A DNA stretch of 64,000 bases, taken from positions 31,475 to 95,474 of the forward strand of contig NZ_JAJOZU010000006.1 of the NCBI RefSeq assembly GCF_022419205.1, given 5' to 3'. Below are positions 28,654-37,755 of this stretch, in pieces; position 1 is the first letter of the stretch; each line of letters starts with the position of its first letter. The notes beneath the pieces are model-generated. The model saw nothing but the letters and a program-made list of their open reading frames with translations, was not told where the DNA came from and did no database searches. The stretch is from Thermomonas alba. Lineage in GTDB: Bacteria > Pseudomonadota > Gammaproteobacteria > Xanthomonadales > Xanthomonadaceae. A program made the translations under genes and the position numbers.

Positions 28654-29919
28654 ATGCGCCCAAGCTTCGCATACTTCCGTAAGGCCCTGTATCTCCCTTT
28701 CTGCGCGGGTGTGACGCTGATCGCAGCTTGCGCCAGCCTGCCGCCGCCGACGGCCGAGCTGGACACCGCGCAGCAGGCGCTGGCGCGCGCCGAGGCCGCC
28801 GATGCCGACCAATATGCGGCGGATGCCCTGGCCGCCGCGCGCAGCGCGCTGCAGGCGGCGCAGGTCGCGTCGGCGCGCGGTCGCAACGACGAGGCCCGCG
28901 ACGGCGCGCTGGCTGCCGCCGCCGAGGCGGATCTGGCGTGGGTGCGCAGCAGCGCGGCGAAAGTGCGCGCCGATTGGCGCCAGAAGCAGGACGAGCTGAC
29001 GCGCCTGCGGCGGCAGCTGCAAATGCCGGTCGAGGCGGGCGCTGCGGACGTTCCGCTCGACATCCCGGTCCCGGCCGGTACGCCCGAGCAGCGCCTGCAG
29101 GCGCTGGACGCGGACATCCGGCTCAACCCGTTCGCGCAGTACGAGCGGCTGCAGGCGCGGCAGGCGCTCGCGGCGCTGGCGACGGTCAGCCGCAAAGCGC
29201 TGCCGGCGGCGCTGGCGCGTGCTCAGCAGCGGGTGGAGATCGCCGAGCTGGCGGCGCGGGTGGAGGCCGCCCGGCGCGCGCTGGACCGGATGGAGCGCGA
29301 ACGCAGCGAACTGCTGGTAGAGGCCAGTCGGCGCGATGCCGAGCGCGCGCGTGCCGAGGCCGAGCGGTTGCGCATCCAGGCCCAGCTGCAGGCGGAGGAG
29401 GCCGAGCGGTTGCGTGCGCAGGCGCAGCAGGCCGAGGCGGCGCTGGATGGGGCGCAGGCCGAACAGCAGGCCAAGGCGGAGGCAGCGCGCGCGCAGGAAG
29501 CCGCGCTGGCGCGCAAGGAGGCCGAGCTGGTGGCCGGGGCCAAGCTGCCGCCGATGCAGCGCGACGCGCGCGGCGAGGTGTACACCCTGGCCGGCGACGC
29601 CTTCGCGCCCGGGCAAGCCAAGCTGACGCCGGCAGCGGCGGCCAGCCTCAAGGCGCTGGGCCTGTACCTGGCGGCGCTGCCCGGGGGGCCGGTGCAGGTG
29701 ATCGGCTATACCGACAATCAGGGCGATGCGGCGGCCAACCGCAGCCTGTCCGAGCGCCGCGCGCAGCAGGTGCGGGCGGCGCTGGTGGCTGCCGGGGTGG
29801 AGCGCGCGCGGGTCACCGCGCAGGGCCGGGGCGCGGAGGCGCCGGTGGCCGACAACCGTACCGCGGCTGGGCGTGCAAAAAACCGCAGGGTGGAGGTTGT
29901 GGTCGCACAAAAATCATGA
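28654..29919 (+). CDS. OmpA-family lipoprotein with DUF4398-like N terminus
   Basis: 421 residues. The signal sequence ends in a lipobox (TLIAAC, Cys about residue 25). A DUF4398-type helical domain (about 30-115), a long coiled coil rich in Ala/Glu/Arg (190-310) and a C-terminal OmpA peptidoglycan-binding domain (about 315-421, GYTDNQGDAAANRSLSERRA) follow. It likely tethers the outer membrane to peptidoglycan. I chose 28654 because it places the lipobox correctly; an upstream in-frame start would bury it. Role beyond anchoring unknown. Confidence 0.82.
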   Translation: MRPSFAYFRKALYLPFCAGVTLIAACASLPPPTAELDTAQQALARAEAADADQYAADALAAARSALQAAQVASARGRNDEARDGALAAAAEADLAWVRSSAAKVRADWRQKQDELTRLRRQLQMPVEAGAADVPLDIPVPAGTPEQRLQALDADIRLNPFAQYERLQARQALAALATVSRKALPAALARAQQRVEIAELAARVEAARRALDRMERERSELLVEASRRDAERARAEAERLRIQAQLQAEEAERLRAQAQQAEAALDGAQAEQQAKAEAARAQEAALARKEAELVAGAKLPPMQRDARGEVYTLAGDAFAPGQAKLTPAAAASLKALGLYLAALPGGPVQVIGYTDNQGDAAANRSLSERRAQQVRAALVAAGVERARVTAQGRGAEAPVADNRTAAGRAKNRRVEVVVAQKS

Positions 29920-30025
29920 TGGATATCATGAACTTGCGATGATTTTTCGGAGCCTGTCGCAGGTCTGATCGGCGGTCCGCGCGAACCCTTGCCAAGCGCG
30001 TTTGGCAGGCGTAGGGTCGATGTCC

Positions 30026-30235
30026 CGGGAGGCGGAATGCTCCGCCCACCGGACGGAGACCGGCCGATGCACGATCCGTTCGCCATTGCACCGAAGGCCC
30101 GCGCGAGGGCCGCCGCAAGCCGGGTTGCCGGGCGCGGCGCGCGCAGCGATGCCACCACGCCTGGTGTTTGCCCGTTCCTGTTTCGCCCGTTCCTGCAGAC
30201 GCCCCGCGCCCTCGCGCCGGGGCGTCGTGTTTTTG
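30026..30235 (+). ncRNA. Candidate small RNA ending at an intrinsic terminator
   Basis: Proposed from a promoter-like pair at 29991-30019 and the terminator at 30198-30234; the product would be about 200 nt. The start is a guess. It does not resemble 6S, 4.5S or tmRNA by eye. It could equally be the 3' tail of the OmpA-lipoprotein transcript. Confidence 0.25.
30198..30234 (+). terminator. Intrinsic terminator
   Basis: Perfect 9-bp stem GACGCCCCG (30198-30206) / CGGGGCGTC (30218-30226), followed by GTGTTTTTG. It terminates a plus-strand transcript ending about 315 bp after the OmpA-lipoprotein gene. Confidence 0.7.
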
Positions 30236-30381
30236 CGCGCCGGCCCGCGCCGGCCGTGCAGAACCGTCGCTCGCCCTGGGCGGGCGACGGCGTTCCCCGG
30301 CAGCGGCCACGCTGCTGCCGTTTCCCTGCCATGCCCGCGCGCCAAGGCCGGGCATGGCCCATGTCGAGTCAGGAGGTTTCC

Positions 30382-30597
30382 ATGTTCGAAGCTCAACCGC
30401 AGGCGGAAATCGAAGCATTGATGAAGGCCAACAGCGAGTTCCGGCAGCTGTACTACCGGCACCGTGAACTGGATCGCCAGGTTCTGGATGCGGAACTGGG
30501 CGTGCTGCCGATCGACGACGTGACCTTGAGCCAGATGAAGCGCGAGAAGCTTGCGGCCAAGCAGCGATTGCTACAAATGTACGAACGCGCGCACTGA
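30382..30597 (+). CDS. DUF465 (YdcH family) small protein
   Basis: 71 residues, almost entirely helical: HRELDRQV and the MKREKLAAKQRLLQMYE tail are typical of DUF465. Function unknown. A strong AGGAGG (30371-30376) five bases before the ATG fixes the start, although the frame is open much further upstream through the structured region. A cluster of hairpins lies directly in front of the ribosome-binding site. Confidence 0.85.
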   Translation: MFEAQPQAEIEALMKANSEFRQLYYRHRELDRQVLDAELGVLPIDDVTLSQMKREKLAAKQRLLQMYERAH

Positions 30598-30673
30598 ACG
30601 CGCGCAGGCAAAGGACGCGTTCCCGGCCCGCGCCGGCCGGGAACGCGCCGCCCGGGCCAGACGGGAGCCGCTG

Positions 30674-30679
30674 CTAGAA
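30674..30679 (+). promoter_or_regulatory. Putative -10 box for cbs-metB
   Basis: Extended -10 element TGCTAGAAT (hexamer TAGAAT at 30674-30679), 30 bases before the cbs start codon. No clear -35 box. Confidence 0.4.
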
Positions 30680-30708
30680 TCCGGGCCTGCTCCGCACGCA
30701 GGCATCCC

Positions 30709-32085
30709 ATGGCCATCCACGATTCCGTCCTCGATTTGATCGGCGATACGCCGATCGTCCGCGTCCGCCGCCTCGAGACCGGCCCCTGCACGCTGTACCT
30801 GAAGCTGGAAAGCCAGAACCCGGGCGGTTCGATCAAGGACCGGATCGGCATGGCCATGATCGAGGCCGCCGAAAAGCGCGGCGACATCAAGCCCGGCGCG
30901 ACCCTGGTCGAAGGCACCGCCGGCAATACCGGCATCGGCCTGGCGCTGGCCGCGCAGCAGAAGGGCTACAAGCTGATCCTGGTCGTGCCCGACAAGATGT
31001 CGCGCGAGAAGATTTTCAACCTCAAGGCGATGGGCGCGCAGGTGGTGCTGACCCGCAGCGACGTCGCCAAGGGCCATCCCGACTACTACCAGGACCTGGC
31101 CGCGCGGATCGCCGCCGAGACGCCGGGCGCCTACTTCATCAACCAGTTCGGCAACCCCGACAACCCGGCTGCGCACGAGTTCGGCACCGGCCCCGAGATC
31201 CTGCGCCAGATGGCCGAGGTCGGCGGGCTGGACGCCATCGTGTTCGGCTGCGGCAGTTCCGGCACCATGACCGGATTGTCGCGCTGCTTCGCCCAGCACT
31301 CGCCGCACACCGAACTGGTGTTGGCCGACCCGGTCGGCTCGATCCTCGAGGAATACATCAACCGCGGCACATTGAGCGACAAGTCGGGCAGCTGGATGGT
31401 GGAAGGGATCGGCGAGGATTTTTTGCCTTCGATCGCCGATTTTTCCCGGGTGCGCAAGGCCTATGCGATCCCGGATCGCGAGAGCTTTCAGACCGCGCGC
31501 GCGCTGCTGGAGCAGGAGGGCATCCTCGGCGGCTCCTCGAGCGGCACCCTGGTCGCCGCCGCGCTGCGTTACTGCCGCGAGCAGACCACGCCGAAGAACG
31601 TGCTCACTTTCATCTGCGACACCGGCAACCGCTACCTGTCGAAGATGTACAACGACTACTGGATGCTGGACAACGGCTTTATGGCGCGCGCGCAGCACGG
31701 CGATCTGCGCGATCTGATCCTGCGCCCGTTCGCGCAGCGCGACACCATCGTGGTCGGTCCGCACGACTTGCTGCTCACCGCCTGGCAGCGGATGAAGCTG
31801 TACGACGTCAGCCAGCTGCCGGTGCTGGAGGGCGAGCGCATCGTCGGCATCGTGGACGAATCCGACCTGCTGCTGCACGTGTATGGCGAGGAAGCGCGCT
31901 TCCGCGACCCGGTGGCCAGCGCGATGGTCCGCAAGCTGGATCTGATCGACGTGCGCGCGCCGGTGGAGGCGCTGCTGCCGGTGTTCGACCGCGGGCATGT
32001 GGCGATCGTGATGGACGGCGAGAAGTTCCTCGGCCTGATCACCCGCATCGACCTGCTCAACTACCTGCGGCGCCGGGTGCAGTAA
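30709..32085 (+). CDS. cbs: Cystathionine beta-synthase
   Basis: 458 residues. A fold-II PLP domain (1-320) carries Lys43 in NPGGSIKDRIG, EGTAGNTGIGLALAA and the phosphate loop GCGSSGTMTG. A C-terminal pair of CBS domains (about 335-458, YDVSQLPVLEGERIVGIVDE; AIVMDGEKFLGLITRID) is the regulatory half missing from plain CysK. Likely joins serine and homocysteine into cystathionine. The adjacent cystathionine gamma-synthase/lyase gene suggests reverse transsulfuration. Confidence 0.9.
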   Translation: MAIHDSVLDLIGDTPIVRVRRLETGPCTLYLKLESQNPGGSIKDRIGMAMIEAAEKRGDIKPGATLVEGTAGNTGIGLALAAQQKGYKLILVVPDKMSREKIFNLKAMGAQVVLTRSDVAKGHPDYYQDLAARIAAETPGAYFINQFGNPDNPAAHEFGTGPEILRQMAEVGGLDAIVFGCGSSGTMTGLSRCFAQHSPHTELVLADPVGSILEEYINRGTLSDKSGSWMVEGIGEDFLPSIADFSRVRKAYAIPDRESFQTARALLEQEGILGGSSSGTLVAAALRYCREQTTPKNVLTFICDTGNRYLSKMYNDYWMLDNGFMARAQHGDLRDLILRPFAQRDTIVVGPHDLLLTAWQRMKLYDVSQLPVLEGERIVGIVDESDLLLHVYGEEARFRDPVASAMVRKLDLIDVRAPVEALLPVFDRGHVAIVMDGEKFLGLITRIDLLNYLRRRVQ

Positions 32086-32162
32086 GCCCCGTGCACCGCA
32101 CGGTCGCCGCGGCCCGCCAGGCACGCGATCCTCTTTTTTCACCAGGCATACGTGGATCCTTC

Positions 32163-33326
32163 ATGACCAGCCAGCACGACCTCGCCCTTGGCACCTTGGC
32201 CATCCACGGCGGGCAGCACCCGGACCCGTCCACCGGCGCGGTGATGCCGCCGATCTACGCCACCAGCACCTATGCGCAGTCCAGCCCGGGCGTGCACCAG
32301 GGCTTCGAGTACTCGCGCACCCACAACCCCACGCGCTTCGCCTACGAGCGCTGCGTGGCGGCGCTGGAGGGCGGCCGCCGCGGCTTTGCCTTCGCCTCCG
32401 GGCTGGCGGCCCTGGCCACGCTGCTGGAGCTGCTCGATCACGGCGACCACGTGATCGCGATGGACGATCTCTACGGCGGCAGCTACCGCCTGTTCGAGCG
32501 CGTGCGCCGGCGCAGCGCCGGCCTTCAGTTCAGCTATGTCGATCTCACCGATCCCGAGGCGCTGGCGGCGGCGATCACGCCGAAGACGAAGCTGGTGTGG
32601 ATCGAGACCCCCACCAACCCGCTGCTGAAGGTCGTGGACATCGCCGCGATCGCGGCCATCGCCAAGGCGCACGGGCTGCTGGTCGCAGTCGACAACACCT
32701 TCGCCTCGCCGATCCTGCAGCGGCCGCTGGCGCTCGGCGCGGACATCGTCATGCACTCGGCCACCAAATACCTCAACGGCCATTCCGACATGGTGGGCGG
32801 CATGCTGGTGGTCGGCGACGACGCCGAGCTGGCTGAGCGGCTGGCCTTCCTGCAGAACTCGGTCGGCGCGGTGCAGGGGCCGTTCGACAGCTTCCTCGCC
32901 CTGCGCGGACTGAAGACCCTGCACCTGCGCATGCGCGCGCATTGCGACAACGCGCTGGCGCTGGCGCAGTGGCTGCAGACGCACGATGCGGTGGCGGAGG
33001 TGATCTATCCTGGCCTGCCGTCGCATCCGCACCATGCGCTGGCCGCGCGCCAGATGGCCGGCTTCGGCGGGATGCTGTCGATCCGCCTCAAGGGCGGCTT
33101 CGACGCGGCCAGGCGCGTGTGCGAGCGGCTGCAGCTGTTCACCCTGGCCGAGTCGCTCGGCGGGGTGGAGTCGCTGGTGAACCATCCGGCGCTGATGACC
33201 CATGCCTCGATCCCGCCCGCGCGGCGCGCGCAGCTCGGGATCGACGACGCCCTGCTGCGGCTGAGCGTCGGGGTCGAGGATGTCGCCGACCTGCGCGCCG
33301 ATCTGGCGCAGGCGCTGGCCGGATGA
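32163..33326 (+). CDS. metB: Cystathionine gamma-synthase / gamma-lyase (Cys/Met PLP enzyme)
   Basis: 387 residues of the Cys/Met metabolism PLP family. PLP Lys202 is in MHSATKYLNGHSDM, with YSRTHNPTRFAYERCVAALE, ASGLAALATLLEL and the C-terminal SLGGVESLVNHPALMTHAS. Next to cbs it may act as a gamma-lyase making cysteine, although Xanthomonas annotations usually call it metB; the two activities cannot be told apart here. The start at 32163 is the family start. In Xanthomonas metB marks the left border of the variable O-antigen locus, and O-antigen export genes do follow here. Confidence 0.88.
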   Translation: MTSQHDLALGTLAIHGGQHPDPSTGAVMPPIYATSTYAQSSPGVHQGFEYSRTHNPTRFAYERCVAALEGGRRGFAFASGLAALATLLELLDHGDHVIAMDDLYGGSYRLFERVRRRSAGLQFSYVDLTDPEALAAAITPKTKLVWIETPTNPLLKVVDIAAIAAIAKAHGLLVAVDNTFASPILQRPLALGADIVMHSATKYLNGHSDMVGGMLVVGDDAELAERLAFLQNSVGAVQGPFDSFLALRGLKTLHLRMRAHCDNALALAQWLQTHDAVAEVIYPGLPSHPHHALAARQMAGFGGMLSIRLKGGFDAARRVCERLQLFTLAESLGGVESLVNHPALMTHASIPPARRAQLGIDDALLRLSVGVEDVADLRADLAQALAG

Positions 33327-33345
33327 GCGCGCCCGGGGCCGGCGC

Positions 33346-34152
33346 ATGCGCGATGGGCTGAAACGGCTGCTGCCGGTGCGCGCCGATCAGCGCACGCTGG
33401 CATGGGAGTTGATCCGGCGCGAGCTGGCCGGCAAATACCGCGGCACCGGCCTGGGCGCGCTGTGGGCGCTGGCCACGCCGCTGCTGATGCTGCTGGTGTA
33501 CACCCTGGCCTTCGGCCACCTGGCCCGCGGCCAGTGGCCGGGGTTGCACGGCCTGGGCGAGTTCGCGCTGTGGGTATTTGCAGGGCTTGCGGTGCACGCG
33601 GCGTTCGCCGAATGCCTGGCGCGTGCGCCCACGCTGGTGACCGCGCAGCCCAACTATGTCACCCGGGTGCGCTTTCCGCTCGCGCTGCTGGCCTGGCCGG
33701 TGCTGGCCTCGGCGCTGTTCCATCTGGCGATGAACCTGCTGGTGCTGATGCTGGCGCTCGCGCTGCGGCGCGGCAGCCTGCCGCCCACCCTGCTGGCGCT
33801 GCCGCTGGTGCTGCTGCCGCTGCTGCCGCTGCTGCTGGGCCTGCTGTGGAGCCTGGGCGCGCTCGGCGTGTACCTGCGCGATCTCGGCCAGCTGGTGGCG
33901 CCGCTGGCCACCGCCGCGCTGCTGCTGTCGTCGGCGCTGGTACCGCCCGCGGCGGTGCCGGTCGGCTGGCGCTGGCTGTTCCTGGTGAATCCGCTCACCA
34001 CCCTCATCGACCAGCTGCGGCGCGTGCTGTTCCTCGGGCTGTGGCCGCAGTGGCCGCAGCTGGCAGGGTATGCGCTGCTGGCGCTGCTGTTCGCGCTGCT
34101 GGCGCAGGCCCTGTTCCGGCGCCTGCAGGTGGGGTTTGCCGATGTCCTGTGA
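33346..34152 (+). CDS. wzm: ABC transporter permease for O-antigen/polysaccharide export (Wzm-like)
   Basis: 268 residues with an N-terminal amphipathic region (TLAWELIRRELAGKYRGTGLGALW, typical of ABC-2 polysaccharide exporters) and about six membrane segments. It moves undecaprenyl-linked glycan across the inner membrane together with the next gene. The start at 33346 (MRDGLKRLLPV) was chosen because the frame upstream overlaps metB; no obvious Shine-Dalgarno. Its stop overlaps the ATPase start by 11 bp. Confidence 0.87.
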   Translation: MRDGLKRLLPVRADQRTLAWELIRRELAGKYRGTGLGALWALATPLLMLLVYTLAFGHLARGQWPGLHGLGEFALWVFAGLAVHAAFAECLARAPTLVTAQPNYVTRVRFPLALLAWPVLASALFHLAMNLLVLMLALALRRGSLPPTLLALPLVLLPLLPLLLGLLWSLGALGVYLRDLGQLVAPLATAALLLSSALVPPAAVPVGWRWLFLVNPLTTLIDQLRRVLFLGLWPQWPQLAGYALLALLFALLAQALFRRLQVGFADVL

Positions 34153-35470
34153 GTGGGCGATCGCCGCGCACGGCATCGGCAAGCGCTATGCCGCCTATGC
34201 CAAGCCCTGGCAGCGCCTGCTCGAACTGCTGGACGGGCGCGCGCGCGGGCAGGCGTTCTGGGCGCTGCGCGATCTGGACCTGCAAGTGCGGCGCGGCGAG
34301 TCGGTGGGCATCATCGGCCGCAATGGGTCCGGCAAATCCACCCTGCTGCAGCTGCTGGCCGGCACGCTGCCGCCGACCACCGGCACGCTGCAGGTGCAGG
34401 GCCGGGTGGCGGCGCTGCTGGAGCTGGGCAGCGGTTTCAATCCGGAGTTCACCGGGGTCGAGAACGTGATGCTCAACGCCGCGCTGCACGGCCTGAGCCG
34501 CGCCCAGATCGAGCAGCGCCTGCCTGACATCCTGGCGTTCGCCGACATCGGCGCGTTCGCGCAGCAGCCGGTGCGCACCTATTCCAGCGGCATGCTGGTG
34601 CGGCTGGCGTTCGCGGTGCTGGCGCACGTGGATGCCGACATCCTGCTGATCGACGAGGCGCTGGCCGTGGGCGATGTGTTCTTCGCCCAGAAGTGCATGC
34701 GCTTTCTGCGCGAGTTCCAGCAGCGCGGCACGTTGCTGCTGGTCAGCCACGATACCGCGGCGGTCAACGCGCTGTGCGCGCGCGCGCTGTGGCTGGAGCA
34801 GGGGCGGCTGCGCATGGACGGGCCGGCGCGCGAAGTCGGGGAGGCCTATCTGGAATCGCAGATCGCCGCGCGCGAGGGGGTGCCGGAGGACCGCCCGCGG
34901 CTGGCGGTGACCAGTGCGCATGTCGCGCTCGAGCGTGACGTGCGCGAGGATCTCCTGCTGCGCAGCGCGCTGCGCAACGACATCCAGGTGCCGGTGTTCG
35001 ACCCGGCGCGCGACGTCGGCTTCGGCGAGGGCAGCGCGCGCCTGTGCGACGTCGCCCTGCGCGATGCCCAGGGCCGGCGCCTGGCCACCGTGGTGGGCGG
35101 CGAGCTGGTGACCCTGGATATCGTGGCGGAAGCGCTGGCCCCGCTACCCTCGCCGATCGTCGGCTTCTACCTCAAGGACCGGCTCGGCCAGCTGCTGTTC
35201 GGCGACAACACCTATCTCACCACCGCCGAAGCGCCGCTGCACGTACCGGCTGGTGCCCGCTACCGCGCGCGCTTCACCTTCCGCATGCCGCGCCTGCAGG
35301 CCGGCGAGTACGTGTTCGCGATCGGCCTCTCGCGCGGCACCCAGGCCGAACACATCGTGCAGTACTGGTCGCACGCGGCGCTGGCGCTGCATGCCGAGGG
35401 GCAGGGCCTGCCGACCGGCATGCTCGGCTTGCCGATGCTGGACATTGCGCTGGACGTGCTCGATGGGTGA
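34142..35470 (+). CDS. wzt: O-antigen ABC transporter ATP-binding protein with carbohydrate-binding C terminus (Wzt-like)
   Basis: 442 residues. The ATPase domain (1-240) has Walker A GIIGRNGSGKSTLL, the ELGSGFNPEFTGVEN Q-loop region, signature YSSGM and Walker B DILLIDEALAVGD. A C-terminal beta-sandwich (about 275-435, GEGSARLCDVALRDAQGRRL; FYLKDRLGQLLFGDNT) matches the Wzt domain that reads the glycan's capped end. This indicates an ABC-dependent O-antigen whose chain is end-modified. Overlaps both neighbours, so tightly coupled. Confidence 0.92.
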   Translation: MSCEWAIAAHGIGKRYAAYAKPWQRLLELLDGRARGQAFWALRDLDLQVRRGESVGIIGRNGSGKSTLLQLLAGTLPPTTGTLQVQGRVAALLELGSGFNPEFTGVENVMLNAALHGLSRAQIEQRLPDILAFADIGAFAQQPVRTYSSGMLVRLAFAVLAHVDADILLIDEALAVGDVFFAQKCMRFLREFQQRGTLLLVSHDTAAVNALCARALWLEQGRLRMDGPAREVGEAYLESQIAAREGVPEDRPRLAVTSAHVALERDVREDLLLRSALRNDIQVPVFDPARDVGFGEGSARLCDVALRDAQGRRLATVVGGELVTLDIVAEALAPLPSPIVGFYLKDRLGQLLFGDNTYLTTAEAPLHVPAGARYRARFTFRMPRLQAGEYVFAIGLSRGTQAEHIVQYWSHAALALHAEGQGLPTGMLGLPMLDIALDVLDG

Positions 35471-37697
35471 GTTTCAACCGCTGCCACTGGATTTGCCGGC
35501 TCCGGCGGGTGGCCTGCATGCGGGCGGCTGGTACCGGCTGCAGATGCGGCTGCACGCGGCGTCCGTGGCGGGCTTGCGGCCGTGCCTGCTGGTCGAGGAC
35601 GCGGGGCCGCCGTGCGCGGACGAAGCCTGCGTGAGCCTGCCGCCGGTGGCCCGGGATGGCCGCCTGCGCGCCCTGATCCGGCTGCGGATGGACACCCAGG
35701 CGCTGCGCCTGGGTGTCCCCGGACATGCGGATGCCGGCGTGCGCGCGCAGGTGCGGATGCGCCGGATCGGCAAGGTCCGCGCGCTGGCGGCGATGCTGGC
35801 GGATCTCGCCCGCCAGGCCGGCCCCGGCGCGGCGCTGGGCCTGGCGCTGGGCGCGGCGTGGCGGCTGCGCCGCGGCGCGCGCGCGGCCGGAGACTGGGCC
35901 TATGCGCAGTACCGGCAGCGCCTGGGCGCGCCGCTCGATCCCTATGCTGCCTGGCTGCTGGCGCGCGCGCTCGACCCGCACGCCCGGCCTGCGGCGCGCG
36001 CGCGCAGGCTCGCAGCGCTGCCGGCAAGACCGCGGGTGTCGATCCTGCTGCCGGTATACGACCCGCCGCTGGAATGGCTGCGCGCCTGCCTCGACAGCGT
36101 GCGTGCCCAGGTCTATCCGGACTGGGAGCTGTGCATCGCCGACGATGCCTCGACTTCGCCGCAGGTGCGCGCGCTGATCGAGGACTACTGCCGGCGTGAT
36201 GGCCGCATCCGCGCCGTGTTCCGCGCCCGCAACGGCCACATCGCCGCGGCCAGCAACGATGCGCTGGCGCTGGCCCGCGGCGAGTGGGTGGCGCTGCTCG
36301 ACCACGACGACCTGCTCGCGCCGCACGCGCTGCTGGAGATGGTGCGCGCCGCGCTGGCGCACCCGCGCTGGCGGATGCTGTATTCCGACGAGGACAAGCT
36401 CGACGCCGACGGCCGCCGCTGCGATCCCTATTTCAAGCCCGACTTCAACCACACCCTGCTGCTCGGGCAGAACTGCATCGGCCATCTGGCGATGTACCGC
36501 GCCGACCTCCTGCGCGAGGTCGGTGGCTTCGCGCCCGGCGTGGATGGCAGCCAGGACTGGGACCTGGCGCTGCGCTGCGTGGAGCGTTTGCAGTCCGACG
36601 AGATCGGGCACGTGCCGCAGGTGCTCTACCACTGGCGGATGCATGCCGCTTCCAGTGCGGCCGATCCGGCGGCGAAGGACTACGCCACCGCGGCCGCGCA
36701 GCGCGCGGTGCAGGCGCATCTGCAGCGCAGCGGACAGGCGGCAGAGGTGGAGATCCTCGCGCCCGGACGCCTGCGCGTCCGCCGCGCGCTGCCGTCGCCA
36801 CCGCCGCGGGTGTCGTTGATCGTGCCCACCCGCGACCGCGTGGACCTGCTGCGCCCCTGCGTGGAGGGCCTGCTGCACGCCACCGATTACCCGGCGCTGG
36901 AAGTGCTGGTGGTGGACAACGGCTCGGTGGAGGCGCAGACCCGCGACTACCTGGCGGCGATCGCGCGCGATGCGCGGGTGCGCGTGCTGCGCTTCGATGC
37001 GCCCTTCAACTATTCGGCGATCAACAACTTCGCCGCGCGCCAGGCCACGGGCCGCGTGCTCGGCCTGGTCAACAACGACATCGTCGTGATCGAGCCGGGC
37101 TGGCTGCGCGCGATGGTAGCCGAGGCGCTGCGCCCCGGGATCGGCGCGGTCGGTGCGCTGCTGCTGTATCCGGACGGACGCATCCAGCATGCGGGCGTTC
37201 TGCTGGGTATCGGGGGCGTGGCCGCGCATCCGTGGTGCGGCCATCCCGCGGACAGCGATGGCCAGATGGGGCGCCTGCGTCTGGCGCAGGAACTTTCCGC
37301 CGTCACCGGCGCCTGCCTGGTCCTGCGACGCGAAGCGTTCGATGCCGTGGGCGGGCTGGACGAGGCGCTGCCGGTGGCGTTCAACGACGTGGATCTGTGC
37401 CTGCGCCTGCGCGCCGCCGGCTATCGCAACGTATGGACGCCGCACGCGCGGCTGGTGCACGCCGAATCCGCCACCCGCGGCCCGGATACCGATCCGCACA
37501 AGCAGGCCCGCCTGCAGCGCGAGGCCGATTTCATGCGCGCGCGCTGGGGCGCGCTGCTCGACGACGACCCCGCCTACAACCCCAACCTCAGCCTCGACGG
37601 CGAAGCCTTCACCCTCGCCACCAGCCCGCGGCCGCGGGCGAGGGGGGAGTGGATGGCGTTGGGGGGTCAAATAGAATTGCTTCCATCTGCGGGGTGA
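35463..37697 (+). CDS. Two-domain GT2 glycosyltransferase of the O-antigen locus
   Basis: 744 residues. An N-terminal region of about 185 residues is of unclear fold. Two GT-A domains follow. The first (about 188-420) has VSILLPVYDPPLEWLRACLD, DDASTSPQ, DXD-like YSDEDKLD and QDWDLALR. The second (about 445-700) has VSLIVPTRDRVDLL, VDNGSVE, NNDIVV and FNDVDLCLRL. It probably makes a disaccharide repeat in the cytosol before export. Starts inside the wzt stop (8-bp overlap). The last 20 residues look unlike the family and may be readthrough into new sequence. Confidence 0.87.
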   Translation: MGEFQPLPLDLPAPAGGLHAGGWYRLQMRLHAASVAGLRPCLLVEDAGPPCADEACVSLPPVARDGRLRALIRLRMDTQALRLGVPGHADAGVRAQVRMRRIGKVRALAAMLADLARQAGPGAALGLALGAAWRLRRGARAAGDWAYAQYRQRLGAPLDPYAAWLLARALDPHARPAARARRLAALPARPRVSILLPVYDPPLEWLRACLDSVRAQVYPDWELCIADDASTSPQVRALIEDYCRRDGRIRAVFRARNGHIAAASNDALALARGEWVALLDHDDLLAPHALLEMVRAALAHPRWRMLYSDEDKLDADGRRCDPYFKPDFNHTLLLGQNCIGHLAMYRADLLREVGGFAPGVDGSQDWDLALRCVERLQSDEIGHVPQVLYHWRMHAASSAADPAAKDYATAAAQRAVQAHLQRSGQAAEVEILAPGRLRVRRALPSPPPRVSLIVPTRDRVDLLRPCVEGLLHATDYPALEVLVVDNGSVEAQTRDYLAAIARDARVRVLRFDAPFNYSAINNFAARQATGRVLGLVNNDIVVIEPGWLRAMVAEALRPGIGAVGALLLYPDGRIQHAGVLLGIGGVAAHPWCGHPADSDGQMGRLRLAQELSAVTGACLVLRREAFDAVGGLDEALPVAFNDVDLCLRLRAAGYRNVWTPHARLVHAESATRGPDTDPHKQARLQREADFMRARWGALLDDDPAYNPNLSLDGEAFTLATSPRPRARGEWMALGGQIELLPSAG

Positions 37698-37755
37698 TGC
37701 CGGAAAGGGGCTGCTCTTGAAACGGGTTTGGTCAATCCAAGGGAGGGGGGATCAT

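Larger units (their letters stand above)
29920..30381. other. Structured 462-bp intergenic region
   Basis: No convincing gene. Contents in order: a TTGCCA - 17 bp - TAGGGT promoter-like pair (29991-30019), a hairpin-rich stretch, a strong intrinsic terminator (30198-30234), then more perfect inverted repeats including GCCATGCCCG/CGGGCATGGC (about 30329-30359) just before the Shine-Dalgarno of the DUF465 gene. It could hold a small RNA followed by a structured leader. Confidence 0.4.

Noticed and set aside
29920-30381. 6S RNA, 4.5S RNA or tmRNA
   Set aside because: None of the conserved cores of these RNAs could be found; only a generic candidate RNA is supported.
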